Shown: positions 47,601-60,470, numbered from the stretch's first letter. The stretch: DNA of 64,000 nt from Pipra filicauda (GCF_003945595.2 NW_024104426.1:682001-746000); one strand, 5' to 3'. Numbers and translations are program-made. The notes: a model not told the origin generated them from the sequence alone.

Positions 47601-50040
47601 AGCAGCAGTTTTCAGATTGATATAAATGTTATCATTTGAACATTCCTTGTTTTGTACCATTGGGATTGCCTTTGAAAAGACATGAGATGTTCTCACATTT
47701 TCTTTTCCTTTAAAAACCTTTAGGATTGAATCACAAATGGTATTTTCACGTGAAATCCAGCTCCTCTGCCCGAGAGACCACAGAGATAGGCAGCAGTGTA
47801 ACATTCCTTCCCAGATCTGACGGAAATGTGTCTGCATCCACAAATTTAAACATCTGGCTCCGCTGCAAAGTAGGTCAGAGCTCATCTGTCAAAGAAGGAT
47901 TTGTCAGAGATACAGGGAATTGCGTTTTCTCCCTCCTGTGTCATTCATACGGCTGCAAAATCAGAGCAGCCTTTCCCTCCATAGGTGCTGGGAGGTGGTG
48001 GCTGTGCCCTCAGGGTGTAAATATTCCCCTGCAGCAGAATTAAAGTGTGACTGATTCCCCTCCTGTGTCTCCCATACGGTTCCCTTTCAGGTGAAGCTCC
48101 TCAGACTGGTCTGTGATGCCACACCAGTCTGCACCAGTCTGACCCAGCACACAGACCTGCTGCCCTAAGCCTTGGCAGGACAACAGGAAGGAGAGAATGT
48201 GGGATGAAGTTTGTGTCTTGGCTGGTGCTGTGGCTGGTGCTGAGTGTTTGCAAACGTGCTGCAGGCAAAGCTGTCACCCCATGGTGTAGGTGCCATCAGG
48301 TGTGACTGTAGCCAACTCTGTGCTGATTGTCTCTGGGACTCCTCTCTCTTTAACCTGAGCATCATTCCAGCGTGGAAAAAAACAGGCTTTCCAAACCAGT
48401 GTATATCTACTGAAAATCACAAAAGAACAGTTTCTTGAAGCAACAGAAAGTCTCTCTGCCAGCCTGCTCTGAGGGCAAAACCCCCAGGTGTGGGTGTCAC
48501 CTCCTCAGTGTGGTCCCTGGCACCTGGTCAGCACTGTGACATCAGCCTGGCCACATCCAGCCCCGACAGCACGTGCCCTTCCTCCTGCTGTCAGAGGGCA
48601 GGAGAGTCCCCTCTCCAGGACGCTGCCCTTGGGCTCTCCTGCCCAGAAAGCTGCAGAGGGAGTATTTCAGGCCTGTCATGGGGTGTCTCATCCCAGCCCC
48701 ACTGCCCACCCCAGGCAGCCTCCAGCCGCTGGTCCTGCCCTGCACATTTCTACCCATGCCCTGTGCTGGGAACAGGTCCCAGAAACCCTCCAGGCGCGTC
48801 CCAGCCTAAGGAAATGCCCGAAGCACATGCTCCAGCCCGGAGGTAGCACAGCGGGGGCCGTTGTTGTCCCCCAGGCTTGCCAAAACCCCCGGTAATTAAA
48901 ATCATTTCCCTGCAGCCAGCAAAGGACGCCGCGATTCCCGGCACCAGCAGCGGGAGCTGACTCAGGGGTAGGTGAGTGCATCGGGCTGAGCCCCCCGGGA
49001 CGGGGGGGCTGCTGACAGAACACGGCAGGGAAAAAGCCCGGACTTCCCCAGGGGTGACCACGCCGGCTGGCAGCTGCTTCCCTCCGGAAACAGCCGGAAG
49101 GGATAATCCCCGTTCCCTTCTGGGAAAGCCGGGGCCGTCCCCGCAAGGCACTGCCAGGATAAGGGTCAATCCAGCTTTTCATCCCTGGGTTGGAGCTGGT
49201 GCTGAGTTCGGGCAGGGAGGGCAGTGGGGTTAGCGCTGATTTGGACCCAGAGCAAAGCCTGAGCCAGCAGTTTGGCCTTAATTTGCTGCAGAGTTACAGA
49301 AAATTGGCAGGAATCAGTTCCAGAGCCAACTTTCCAGGTAGGGTTATCCAGGTAAAACTGGAGCAACGGGGTGTGAACGACCCTGGGGAATCTCAGCAAA
49401 AAGTTACTGATGGAAGAAGAAATAGGGGAATGTTGAATGGGGCAGGGAAAGCATCAGCCATGAGATGGAAGGGGCCGATAAGGAGTAATTTTTCTTTCTC
49501 TCTATAATTAAGAGGGATCAAAAGGAAAGTGTTGGAGCTGAGCCTGGGTGTAACACCATCCATCTCAGCCGTATCATGAACGGGATGGGCTGCCAGGTCC
49601 CCTTCCACCACCATCACTCCTCCTGAAACTGCATTTGCATTTTTTCCAGGGAGTCTGGCACTGCCTGCATGCTCCTTGTCAGAGCAGAGCCCCACTGTGC
49701 CTGCAGGAAGAGACAGTCCCTGCCCCATTGCTTCCCCAGCCTCCTCAAACATGGCTGGCACGGGGCTCCAGGAATTGCTTCCTTGGGTTCATTTCCACTC
49801 AGTGAAACAGCCCGGGAGGAGAACAGCTGGCTCTGCCCTCAGCCCTACGCTGGCTCGCTCTCTCCTGTGCAGGACAGAGCAGGCTCCATGAAAAGTCCAT
49901 GGAGCATCTGTAGGCATGTGTGGGACGGGATGCTTATGGATGGGAAACAGCCATGGAAGAGGCTGTGCTGGAGGATGGAGTGGCATGGAGAGAGGGAAGG
50001 CTGCTGCCTCCCCCCACCAGTGCCAGCCTGTTCTGGAAAA

Positions 50041-50117
50041 CTGTCTTTGAAATATTTTAACAGAAGCAGTAAAAAAAACCTGTCTTTGTAATATTTTAAC
50101 ATAAGCAATAAAAAGTG
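50041..50117 (+). repeat. Tandem duplication, two units of about 39 bp
   Basis: CTGTCTTTGAAATATTTTAA and the same string with one change start at 50041 and 50080. The units diverge at about four positions. The second unit contains AATAAA. Confidence 0.85.
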
Positions 50118-50513
50118 ACAGAGGGGACCAGGTGTCCTTGCTGTGTCCAGGAGCAGAGCTGCTGCCGGGTCTGTGGGTGCACAGAGGCACCAGGGCACAG
50201 GTGGACACCAACTCCAGGAGAACAGTGATCCCTGGGAATGGACCTCACCTAAGCTTGCAGAGCAGCTTGTGGACCACTCAGGACACCATCAGCTTTCTAC
50301 AGAAAAGCCAAATTTGTTTGAGCTTGTGTTCAGCCTGTTTGGAGCAAAGAGAGCTGCGTCCATCGAGCTGCCACACAGGGATGCCCTTTTAGGGGCTGAA
50401 CCCCACAGTGATGGGTTGGAAATCAGATGTGGAACAGGTGAGGCCCAAAAACATAAGAAGGCTTTTGAGAGATGCTCCTGTGTGGCCGTGTCTTTGCAGC
50501 CCTCAGCAACTGT

Positions 50514-50540
50514 GAATTATGGCAATCAATGCCATAATTC
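50514..50540. repeat. Perfect 11-bp palindrome with 5-nt loop
   Basis: GAATTATGGCA (50514-50524) and its reverse complement (50530-50540) flank a 5-nt loop. Confidence 0.9.
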
Positions 50541-52606
50541 CAGGGATAAGGGCAAAGTCATCCCCCTGGTATGTACATCTGCATGTGCACATGTGCCCGT
50601 ATGCCACAGAGTCAAAAGAGATGGCAGAGAAACCAGGGAATCAGACAAATGAGCCTTTTTTGTCCTGAGAAAGGTCAGGGAAGGATGTCTGCGAGCCCAC
50701 TGGAGATGTCCTGCACTGCATGTGATTTTTCTGGAGTAGGCTGAGCTCTATTTCTGAATGCAAAAGATCCAAATTTCCCCACATTAAAACATGAATGAAA
50801 TTTTTCCCATGTTTTTTCAACACTTGCTTTCATCCCAAGCACCCATCAAACTACAAAATATCAGCTCTGCCCGTAGAATAAAAAAATCCAGAAAAAAATA
50901 TGCACATGGAAATCTCAGATTTATTGCCAAGTTTTGATGCAGGAAGGAAGTGACTTAGTGCCTGTGAAGTGAAACATTTACATTTCTTCTGCTGAATCAA
51001 ATTCAGACTGAAGTGTGACCCTCGGGCACCCCAGCCCCTGGAGACAGACCCACTGTGGCACACCCTGGCCTTGCCAGTCCTTGGATGGGGCTCCCATCCC
51101 TGTGCTTGGTCCAAGAGCAGCTGCTGTGTGCAGAGAGCTGGGGCCTGATGTTGGGCCCAACTCATGTGAGGACCTGATGTCCACAGAACCTGGATCCCAG
51201 ATCTCACGAAGCCCTGCAGACAGCTGAACTTTGGCCTCAAGCTGACCAAAAATTGACACATTTTGGTTCCTTTCAGCAAAGTTTTCATTTCGATTTCTCC
51301 CCCTGCAAAGCTAAAGGATCCTGATGGCTCAGGCTATTGTGTCAGCTGACTTTTCCATCCAAAAATAACACTATTTTTGATGCAAAATCCTCAGCCTGCT
51401 CTGTTTTAACTCTCCCCAGAGCCTTGTAACTCTGTGTGTGCAGGGATGCCTGTGTGTCCTCTGGCACGCTTTTGCACATGGAAAGAAAAAACTTTTCCCT
51501 ACCTGAATGCTCGTTCCTGTTATTGAGCCTCTTTGAAGTCGAGCAATAAAAAGCCCCTGTACCCATGTGCAGAGCTCCAGACCAGCCTTTTAAACGCAAA
51601 TTTCACTGTAACCATACCAAAAAATGTGGGGGTTTTGGCTGCTGCAGACTATTGCATTGGTCTCATGACTGAGTGGTTCTTCAAATAAATACCTACAGAT
51701 CAGAGAATGTCCTCATTCCATCCACAAGGTGTGAGCATTTCCTTGCTGGGATATCCTTGCCCCCTCCCTCGATGAGGCTAGAGGGCTGGGCACTTCACCA
51801 TCAAAAAGGCTGTAGGACGGGAAGAGGAACATGGATGATCATCAAAAGAATAAAAAAAATTAAAATCTGTGCCCTTGCACTCGAATAAATAATTTAACAA
51901 GAGAAGCCAGACATTTCTGGCAGCAAACATAGCATGTGCTTGTGTTTATCTGCAATTCACCAGCCACGGTGGGGCTGTGAGGTGTGTAGGGGTACAATAA
52001 AACACCCAGAGCCACCGCAGCTCTCTGGTGTGAGATGTTGCAGTGCCTTTTTCACACTGCCTCGTTTTTCCTCACAATTAGACCAAAAATGGAGCAGTAG
52101 CCAGGAATGGGGATGGGTGTTTTAACCCTGTTGGCAGCAGGTGAGAGCAAAGCCTTGTTCCCACAAGGAGTGCACAGTTGGCACCCACCTCTCTGCCCAA
52201 ATGCACCCTCCAGTCCAACCTCCAAAATGGGGGGCAGTGATAAACCTCAGTCATGGATGTGTTCTGAGCCTGTAGACCCTGAAACAACGACTCTCCCCAC
52301 CTGATCTGTGGGGATGTGTCCTACCTGGAGCTCCAAAAAAAGCTTGAGAATCATTTCTGGATGAGTGGCAACAAGATGCACAGAGACATCCAGGCACAAG
52401 ATGTATAGGAGAACAATGAGTATGGAAGGAAGAGAGCCAGATTTGGTTGTATTTATCCTAAAATAAGGCAAAAAGAAAACTTTTTAAGTTTTAGTAGGCA
52501 GAAGCACTGACTGGTCAAGCCTGATTTTCAAGATACCCTAAGGCACAACCACACTGGTAACCAGGTCACATGGAGACATGGATTAACCAGCTCCCAGGGC
52601 TGCTGG

Positions 52607-52672
52607 AGATCCTCTGTGTGACCTTGGGTACATCATCGTGTTTGTCCCTTTGAGTTCCTCAGAGATGGGCTA
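52607..52672 (+). mobile_element. Possible MIR-like SINE relic
   Basis: The segment TGTGTGACCTTGGGTACATC followed by CCCTTTGAGTTCCTCAGAGATGGG matches the order of MIR core-to-tail motifs (GTGTGACCTTGGGCAAG, CTCAGTTTCC). It is heavily diverged, as expected for an ancient amniote SINE. Confidence 0.45.
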
Positions 52673-55600
52673 AATCCTTTTTCCCTCACCTTCTTCACTC
52701 TGTTCCAGCTTTTCTGCTGAAGGAGCCGCCACATTCGCATGCCGACCACATTCCTACATGGAACAAGCACAGTGCCCAAGTCTTCTCCTCTCCTGGACCA
52801 GCCTGGTTTCTCCAGGTGATGGTCTGGTCCCAGCCCAGCTACGTGAGAGACCCTGCCCAGTCCAAACACAGACTGTGCCCAGCTACAACCAGGAGGCACC
52901 TTGGCTTGGGAAAGTATAAAAACAAGCAATGAGAATAAACATCCGGATGAGGGCTGAGGAGGGAAACCAAAACACTGAGGGAAGCCAGGAATAATAAGAA
53001 CTAAAAACAAATAGAAAAGAGCTAACGGGAGCAACAGATCTAAAAATGAAATGAAAGAACAGCAGCAGGGTGGAGGGGCTGAGATATTTTGGGGTCTGGC
53101 AAAGCATGTAGGACTTGTGGGGCTCAGTTTCACAGTTGTGGGGCTCAACCCTGGGGCAGAACCAGCCTCTCCTCTCACTGCCTTCTCTCCCAGATGTGGG
53201 GGAGGATGGAGAGTGTAGCCTGGGACTCCCAGGAGCTGTTTGGGTGGCAGTGATGACAGCAGCCTGCTGCCCACCCTGCCACAACTCCCTTGGGGGCAAA
53301 TGCGTTTATTACCCAGGACCAGGCTGCAGATGCTGTCCCAGGAGCAGGTGCCCCATCTAAAACCCTTCTCAGGTCCCAGCAGAAGTTGCTCATCCCTCCA
53401 ACCTGCCTCTCTGGTGGCCCATGGGTCTCTGTGAGGTAGGGACCACATCTGCTCAACCCAGGACCGGGGGGAAAAGATGTGTGTTTTGTATATCCCAAAT
53501 CAGTGATGTCCTTCCTGGCAGGAATTGAACCCTGGTTATCCTGGGAACCACTCTAGTACGGCTCTGCAAATCCTGCCAATCCAGAGCCAGTCACTTGCAC
53601 CAAGACACCATTTATATGCAGAAATTACACCACTGAAAATCAAACTGCTGAAAGACCACCTGTTGGTTCACATTCCCTGAAGCCCTTCAGCCCCTCAGGC
53701 CCAGGTCATATGGAATCAGTAGGGGAAAAGAAATAATTTCTTTCTTCTTTTTTTCCCCAAGGAATTGGCTCGCAGAGGGAAAGCAGTGCAGGAGAGACTC
53801 TGCACCTGGCTGGCCCACATGAACAGGGAGCACGGGGTGCACAAACCCTCAGTGATTTGGAGGTGGATATGGGGCCATTCAGAGGTGGGTCTAAACCTCC
53901 CCCTGGGAAGCCACAGCCAGGCAGGGAATGGACTCCATTTTCTCCAATCTGACCATGGGGCTTCTCTGCATAAGCCGTTCTTTCCGAGGAGGGTTCAAAT
54001 CCCTCCAGGATAGAGGCCCTACATGGGACATTCAGACATTGGCTTTTTCTTTAGGGTCCTACACATTTTTTCTGTTGCTCAGGGTGGGGAACTTGCCCCC
54101 ATCACCTTTCTCTAGCAACGTTCCCCTCGCTCTGGCACCAGCACTGTTTCCTCAAGGTGGCATTTCCATAGTGGGACCCGGGAGCTGCAGGGAGTCTGGG
54201 AGTACGTTGGAATAGGAGAAAACACTTTGGCCACCTCTTAGCCCCTGACTCAGAGCAGTTACCCTCTCTCAAGAACAAGATAAGCAGGCTCACCCCACAC
54301 TGGGTTGAGGCACTGCCACCACCACACCAGAACTCCCCCTTTCCTGCTCTTGGGAGCCCAAGGGCTGCAAGTCCACGGCCACCTAATCAAAAACAACGGT
54401 GAATTTTAAAGACGGGGAAAAATAAAACCATAAAAATAAAAGAAATCAGTCTGGATGGAAAGCCAAGGAGGCCACGTGCCAGGAAATTGAGCCGCCTGCC
54501 AGCTTGGCATGGAGTGAATGCTTGGCCTGTTGAGATGAAACGCTGGAGCCGGGCACGCTGAAGAGGCGCTTACCATCTTCAGGGGAAAGGAGAGGCAGAG
54601 AAGAGGACAGGGACAAGGATCAGACAGAACCTGAATGACAGATGAGCCCCAAACACACCCCTGAGCATGAAGGTGGGTCTGGGGAAGCATCAAGGCATGT
54701 CCCCACCAGGGACTTGGCTGGTGTTTGTCAGCACAGCCTCATAAACTACAATAGTGCAGCTGCTGCAGACAGGCTTCCACTGAAACCAGAGCTGGAGATG
54801 CACAGAGCAAGGGACAGTCTTCACCAAGCACATCAAGGACTCTGGGCTGCAGAGCAGCTGGAAAGGGCTTCCAGTGAGATGGGGAGCACATGGCAATGGG
54901 GCAAGGAGGAGAGGGATGCGACCAAGAGCAGCACATGATGCACCAGCCTATGAGTCAGAGGTTCAAAGGATGGCAAAGGCCCCAGACTGCTTTTCCTGAG
55001 CAGGAACAGGACATCCAGATCAGCACTGAGTGCCCAAATGGGGGTGCAAGGCACACCCTGGCAGGGCAGCAGCCCACAGGCTCCTCCCAGGCTGCCCCAC
55101 ACCAGCGGTGGAGGAGTTGGGGAGGACAGGCATGATTTTCCCTGCTTCCCACCTCTGGCAGCATGCGCTGGCAGAGGGCACGGGCTGCTTTCCAGGATCC
55201 AGTCTCTCCTTGGCTCCTTTCCCTGGCTCCCCAGGACACGGCACAGCAGACAGTAAACCAGTCCCTCTCCGTGGGCTGGTTTCTTATGACCCAACGCAAG
55301 GAGCCTGTGAAAGGAGCAGCCGTGGCCAAGTTTCCCCTTGTTTTTACTTTCCCCGTTTCATTTTGTCTGGGTCCAAGTGGTGGGTTTCGAATCCAGCCTC
55401 TCCCTTTTGCGGCTCTCCCCCGCCGGTCCCAGCGGCGCTGTTAAGAAAACGTGGAGTCGGAGGCAGTCGGCACCTCCCTGGCTCCGAAAGCTGCACCCGG
55501 CAGTGTCCCGGCTGGATCCTGGAATGGGCTGGCAGAGGGCTGCTAGAAATGCGCTGCTACTTTGCGTCTTTGTTCGGGAAAAAAAATAATAATAGAAAAC

Positions 55601-55843
55601 GGATCATTCAAATGTGAGTCAAAGCTTTCAAAGACGGGGTTTTTTTCCTCCCGAAAGTCCCACGGTTCTGTCCGCGCACTTCTGGACGTGCGGCCACACC
55701 AAGGCTGGTGAGCTTTTCCAACACGTTTCTCCTAAGAACTCCAGCGGTCTCCTCCACTGGCCCCTGTGCATCCCAATCCTCAGCCATACCCTGCTGCAGC
55801 TGCACCCTTCACCCCGCAGCCTGCTCAGGATCAGGCCCGCGCA

Positions 55844-55863
55844 CCCCCCCCCCCCCCCCCCCC
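55844..55863 (+). repeat. C20 homopolymer
   Basis: Twenty consecutive C. Such runs are error-prone to sequence, so the exact length is uncertain. Confidence 0.9.
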
Positions 55864-56363
55864 TTCCCAAAAGCAGGTTGCCCACGAGAAATTAATGCAT
55901 TTCATACCCTAACCCGGACAGGTAGGAGATAAAAAGGCAAACACGATCCCTACGCTCTCTCCCAGATTTGCTGTGGCTGCGTCCCCTCACCTCCTCTCCT
56001 CTGGGCATTGCCTGCCCAGCTGCACAGCATCCCGGCTCAGGAGCTGGGAGGACAAGTGACGGGTAAACAAAGCTTTTCCATGGAAACGCTTGTTCAACAA
56101 AGAATTGCAAATTTTCACTGCGAGTATCTGGTTTCCTCCAAACTTATTTGTTGTTGTTTCTGAAAGCTGCCCAGCCGGTCTGGATCTGGCTTTCATGAGC
56201 AATTTTTTTCCCCCTAATGCTTAATTTTCAGCAGCTAGGATCTCCCTGCTCTTTTTTTTTTCCCTTTAGGTTTCATTTTTCAACACAAATGGAGGCAATG
56301 GCAGCTCTTTTGGGTTTTCCTACAGACCACACCTCTGCTCTCTGAGAGGTTAATGATAATGAT

Positions 56364-56601
56364 CATAGAATCCCAGAAGGGTTTGGACTGGAAGACCTAA
56401 AAGATCATCCAGTTCCAACACCCCTGACATGGGCAGGGACACCTTCCACTAGATCGGGTTGCTCAGAGCCCCATCCAGCCTGGCCTTGAACACTTCCAGG
56501 GATGGGACATCCACAGCTTCCGTGGGCAACCTTTCCAGTGCCTCACCACCATCAGAGTCAATAATTCCCTCGTAAGATCTAATCTAAATCTCCTCCCTTT
56601 T
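56364..56601 (-). mobile_element. CR1 LINE 3' fragment
   Basis: Reversed CR1 tail CATAGAATCCCAGAAGGG followed by GGGCAGGGACACCTTCCACT and TTGAACACTTCCAGGGATGG. 5'-truncated. Confidence 0.92.
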
Positions 56602-57099
56602 GAGATGGGTGACCCAGGAATGGACACTCAGATTTTTAGGCTGAGAAGAGCTTGAATTGGAGAGATGGGACCAGTCATCTGCTCTGGGCCACATCAGCAC
56701 ATGGACATAGGGGAAATCCAGGCTTTGTGCAGAGCCAGTGAGGAGTGGTGACAATTTGGAGTAACGCTGGCTAGAGCTCCTAAAGGACACCCTTAGGCAC
56801 AGAAGGAAGCAAGAGACCACGTCCGACCGTTCAGAAGGAGATAGGAGATGTTTCCTGCAGAGTGCTTTGGTCCACCTGGGGTGCTGTGACAGCATGAAGA
56901 TGTCCCTGTGTCCAAGGAGCCCCGTGGGCGCATCTCACTCCATCCCTGTGACCCAGCTCTGTCTTTCTCCCGCTGGCTTTTTCTTGCTTTATTTTTTCAA
57001 GGAATGGGGAGGAAGAGACACGGCGTGTCCCTGGCGTGTCCCTCCCTGCCCGGGATGTGCCCAGGGAGCCGGCGGGGTCCCCGGCACACGGTGGCGGTG

Positions 57100-57113
57100 A
57101 CAGCAGGTGGCAC
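57100..57113 (+). promoter_or_regulatory. CTCF-like motif
   Basis: ACAGCAGGTGGCAC matches 13 of 14 positions of the CTCF core CCASYAGRKGGCRS, in a CpG-containing context. It may mark a loop anchor or boundary between the SIX6 and SIX1/SIX4 regulatory domains. Confidence 0.45.
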
Positions 57114-57163
57114 TGCAGCTCCAGAAACAAGCTGCGGCCACTCCGGGAGCGGCTGCCCCGCAC

Positions 57164-57373
57164 AGACACACTCCCGCTGCCGGTTCCACTCCCACTCCCG
57201 TTTCTACACTCACACTCCTGCACTCCAACTTCTACACCCCCACTTTACACTCCCGCTCATAGTCTCACTCCCACACTCCCAATCCCACTCCAAATTCCAC
57301 ACTACCACTCTGATGCTCCCACTTCCACACTCCCAATCCCACTCTAAGCTCCCACTCTCACTCCCACACTCCC
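57164..57373. repeat. Degenerate CACTCCC minisatellite
   Basis: About 210 bp made of imperfect 8-12 bp units of the form CACTCCCA/CACTCCAA, with the block CACACTCCCAATCCCACTC present twice. There is strong strand asymmetry: almost no G. Confidence 0.85.
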
Positions 57374-57839
57374 AGCTCAGGGCTCAGGCACAGCAGCCCA
57401 CCTACACTCCAGAACACATCTCCCACCTGAGACCCCACCAACCCTCGTTATTTCATGCACCAACAAGCAGTAGAGTTTGGGATATTTATTCCTAACCCAC
57501 GCCAGAGCAGGTTGTCCAAGGGAAATCCTGTGCACAGTGAGGGTTTGGTGCAGGGATTAAGACCTGGACCAGGGAAGCCTTGTCCTCGTTCCGGCAGCAA
57601 TGGGACTTGCCATTGGTTTTTTTGGGTGCAGGAGGCTGAACATGCTTGTTGCTTGAGAACAGGGAAAGCAGGAGGAAGGAAGCAGTCCAAGAAATCAAGG
57701 TAGCCTTGATGTGCAATCACAAGCCACTGCAAACATGGGGGATTTAGGGAAGAAACCCAAGTTGCTGTAAAATTGTGAATGTGAACACAGAATTTAGAGA
57801 AAACACACCATCCTTCCATGAACTGTACTGATTTATGCC

Positions 57840-58110
57840 CGTAAATTTATACCATCTCTCCAGTTGTGCCTGCTAAGAATAAAACCAGGGATGCACCATA
57901 GGCTCTACTCCCATCCTATAACCCCTCTGTGAGCTCAGGCTTTATTTTTAGCCCGGCTTCCTCTGTCTGATCTGATTTCTCCGGAGAGATTTTATTCTGC
58001 TAAATGCCACTCTCCTGCTAGAAACTCCCATTTTCCCTGGCACTGCGGGAGGGGTTGACATTTTCAAGCAAATTTGGAAGATAATTGAGTCAAATTTGGA
58101 AAAAAACTGG
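57840..58110. promoter_or_regulatory. Candidate conserved non-coding element
   Basis: Repeat-free segment with GTAAATTTATACC, GAGATTTTATTCTGC and AAGATAATTGAGTC in even composition. No coding explanation. Confidence 0.3.
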
Positions 58111-58239
58111 CGGTCCAACAGAGAAGAGTGAGATTAAAAGAGGATCCTGGAGTGAGAGAGAAGTGGGTTGCAGACATGAGAGCAGCTGGTCAGTGGCTCT
58201 AGGAAAGGCAGGATTACTGCAGAGGGAAGGAAAATAGGA

Positions 58240-58470
58240 TATTTTCCTTCTTTCTTTCTTTGATTTGGCTGGTGTATCACTGCCAAGCTCTTGGTGACTC
58301 GCTCTCAGGCAGTTTGCTGCGAGTGCTCAGTGTTGGTTGCTGGTGTTTGGTCCTGTGATGTTGTTTCTGGCTGGCAGTGGGTTGAGCTCATGTCTTGTAA
58401 TTAGTGGGTGGGCTTGAGGAGACCACTGCGGCTTCCGATCTCTCAGGGAAAGAGAGAAAATAAGCAGGAT
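58240..58470. promoter_or_regulatory. Candidate conserved non-coding element with TAATTA
   Basis: Includes TTTGATTTGGC and TAATTA at 58398-58403 followed by GTGGGTGGGC. Low-repeat, GT-rich on the plus strand. A regulatory role is inferred. Confidence 0.3.
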
Positions 58471-58625
58471 TAAGGAATTTTAGAAAATTATAGGCATTTT
58501 CATTTCACATAAGCCTTGCCAGGAACACCAAGCCCTGGAGAAGGACGGCCACTGCAGGATGCATTGCCCGTGGGCATGACTAAAAGACTTTGTTTGTCAT
58601 CACAGTCACCCAAAAAACCCTGTGA

Positions 58626-58646
58626 GTGTGTGTGTGTGTGTGTGTG
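58626..58646 (+). repeat. (GT)n microsatellite
   Basis: About ten GT dinucleotides. Confidence 0.95.
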
Positions 58647-60019
58647 CACATACAGCCCTGTCTGGGCTGGCAGTGGCCCTGGGAACATGGCACTTCTGCA
58701 AAATCAGAGGGGTATATTCCATCTGCAAGCACAATTTTATGCAGATTCCACTTTTAGAGCAGGATTACTATGACTGGAGGGTTGCAGAGGGATGTTAGAG
58801 CAGGAAGAGCACTGGCTCCTGTTCATTTTAAGCCAAGCCTATCTGCTGAGGTGATAATGCTGCGGGTCCAGATCAGCCCACTCCCACCACTGGACGTCAC
58901 CTGAGCTAATCTCCTTCTCACTCACGTGGTCTTCCCTGCAGCAGGGAGAGACAGAAAACCAGCCACAAATTCCCCAGGAAAATGCCAGTTGTGAAGCTGC
59001 AACAACTGAGGAAGAGCTTTAGGAGTGCACATAGCACTTGAAACTGCTTTCATTGGGATCTCTCTTTGTCCTTGGTGTAGGGGCCTGGCAGGGGGTTGGG
59101 AGCCTGATCCCCAACTGATCTCATCTACCACCCCAGTGGACATTTCCTCCATACGTATTCACTCAGCAGCATTTAAAACTCATGAACAGCGGGTACTTGG
59201 TGCTAAATGCACAAAACCCCCCATAAGTTCTATTTCAGGTGGACATTTATTGTCCTGCTTCTTCTTCAAGGTGCAGGATACAGGCATCCCATTCCCATCT
59301 GAGTGAGAGGAGGTTCCACCTCCAGCATTACCAAGCAATCCCTTGCTGCTATTTTTCCCAGATAACACTTTTTTTTCCTGTCAAGATTTGATAGCAAGTT
59401 TTGTCTTGAGAGAAGGACTGATCTGGTGTTCAAAATAGAGGGGATCTGACCAGCCAGGCAATGAGGCAGATGCCTCAAAACACAACTTTTTGAACTACAG
59501 TAGACACAAAAAAACCCAGTATCTATAACTACAAACACAGATCTAATCCTGCACATCTTGCTCCTGGGAATGGCTTATCAGGAGGGTTGTTCTACACAGT
59601 GGCTCTATCAGGTGCATTTATCTCTCTATGTACATGTATATGGAAAGGATATGTTTATGTATTCTGTCTCCCCCTCAGTGTAGGCATTAATCACATGGTG
59701 CTCCACCCAAAAAACCTTAAAAGTGGCCTATATCTCGTTGGCAACGTCTGCTTCCACCATCATTCGTGTGATCCTTGTTTGAGGGTTTATTGCACCACAG
59801 CTGCCACCCTTAAAAAAAAAAGCAGTTCTTACTAAAAACCAGTGAGGTTTGGACAAGAGCCCACTGCTTTTTCTATTATTGCTTCAGGCAACCATTGTCA
59901 TCCCATGGGGACATCTTGCCCTTGGGATGGTGCCCTTTGCTGGCACCCCTGCCATTCTGCACAGATCCAGGGCTGGGGCTGCACCCACCTCCGAAGCAGC
60001 CAGCAGCCTCTCTCTCCCC

Positions 60020-60470
60020 CTCTCCTTATTTCAGCAAAATAACCCCGCGATTATTTTTCCACATGAAAGTGCCCCGTGTTCAGGTGGACAATCTGACTCC
60101 GGCTGAGCCGCCTGGAATCCCTGTGGTTTTGATTTTCAGCAGGGAACAATCTTATCAGCCCAGATTGTACACAGAGATAGGCAGCCCTCGGGTAGGGTTG
60201 CATAAGCACAGATTGCCTCAGCTGGGATGGGGAGGGCTCCACTCCTGTATTTATTTGTTTTCCCCACCGAGGGTTTCAGGTTCTCCTGGTGATCATCATT
60301 TCAGCTTTCTTTGCCCGCTCATTGTTTGAGCAGCCGAGCCTTCCTCATGGATCACTGGGCAGGAGGTTCAATTTAAATCTGGCCTCAGCCCCCGGCCACT
60401 TCCATGTTGCCTTGAGAGGTTTCTTGCAAATAAGGCTTTTTTTCCCCCCATCTCACTATGCTCTGTGCGA
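60020..60470. promoter_or_regulatory. Candidate conserved non-coding element, 450 bp
   Basis: Balanced composition with GCGATTATTTTTCC, GGGAACAATCTTATCAG (SOX-like ACAAT next to a GATA-like TTATC) and GCCCGCTCATTGTTTGAG (SOX-like CATTGT, about 60314-60331). It is the longest enhancer-like block right of SIX6. Confidence 0.35.

Larger units (their letters stand above)
44740..56363. other. Gene-poor intergenic DNA
   Basis: Eleven kilobases of GC-moderate DNA without CR1 and without recognised genes. Items inside are listed separately: a tandem 39-bp duplication at 50041, a palindrome at 50514, a MIR-like relic at 52607, a long minus-strand open frame at 52633-53448, and a C20 run at 55844. The many short open frames have no recognisable family. 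Confidence 0.4.

Noticed and set aside
53989..54005. tRNA-like T-arm: GAGGG stem, TTCAAAT loop, CCCTC stem with a good B-box
   Set aside because: No matching acceptor stem, D-arm or anticodon arm could be placed upstream. At most it is a chance B-box or a very old SINE remnant.
55380..55400. B-box-like GGTTTCGAATCC
   Set aside because: No cloverleaf partner sequences around it.
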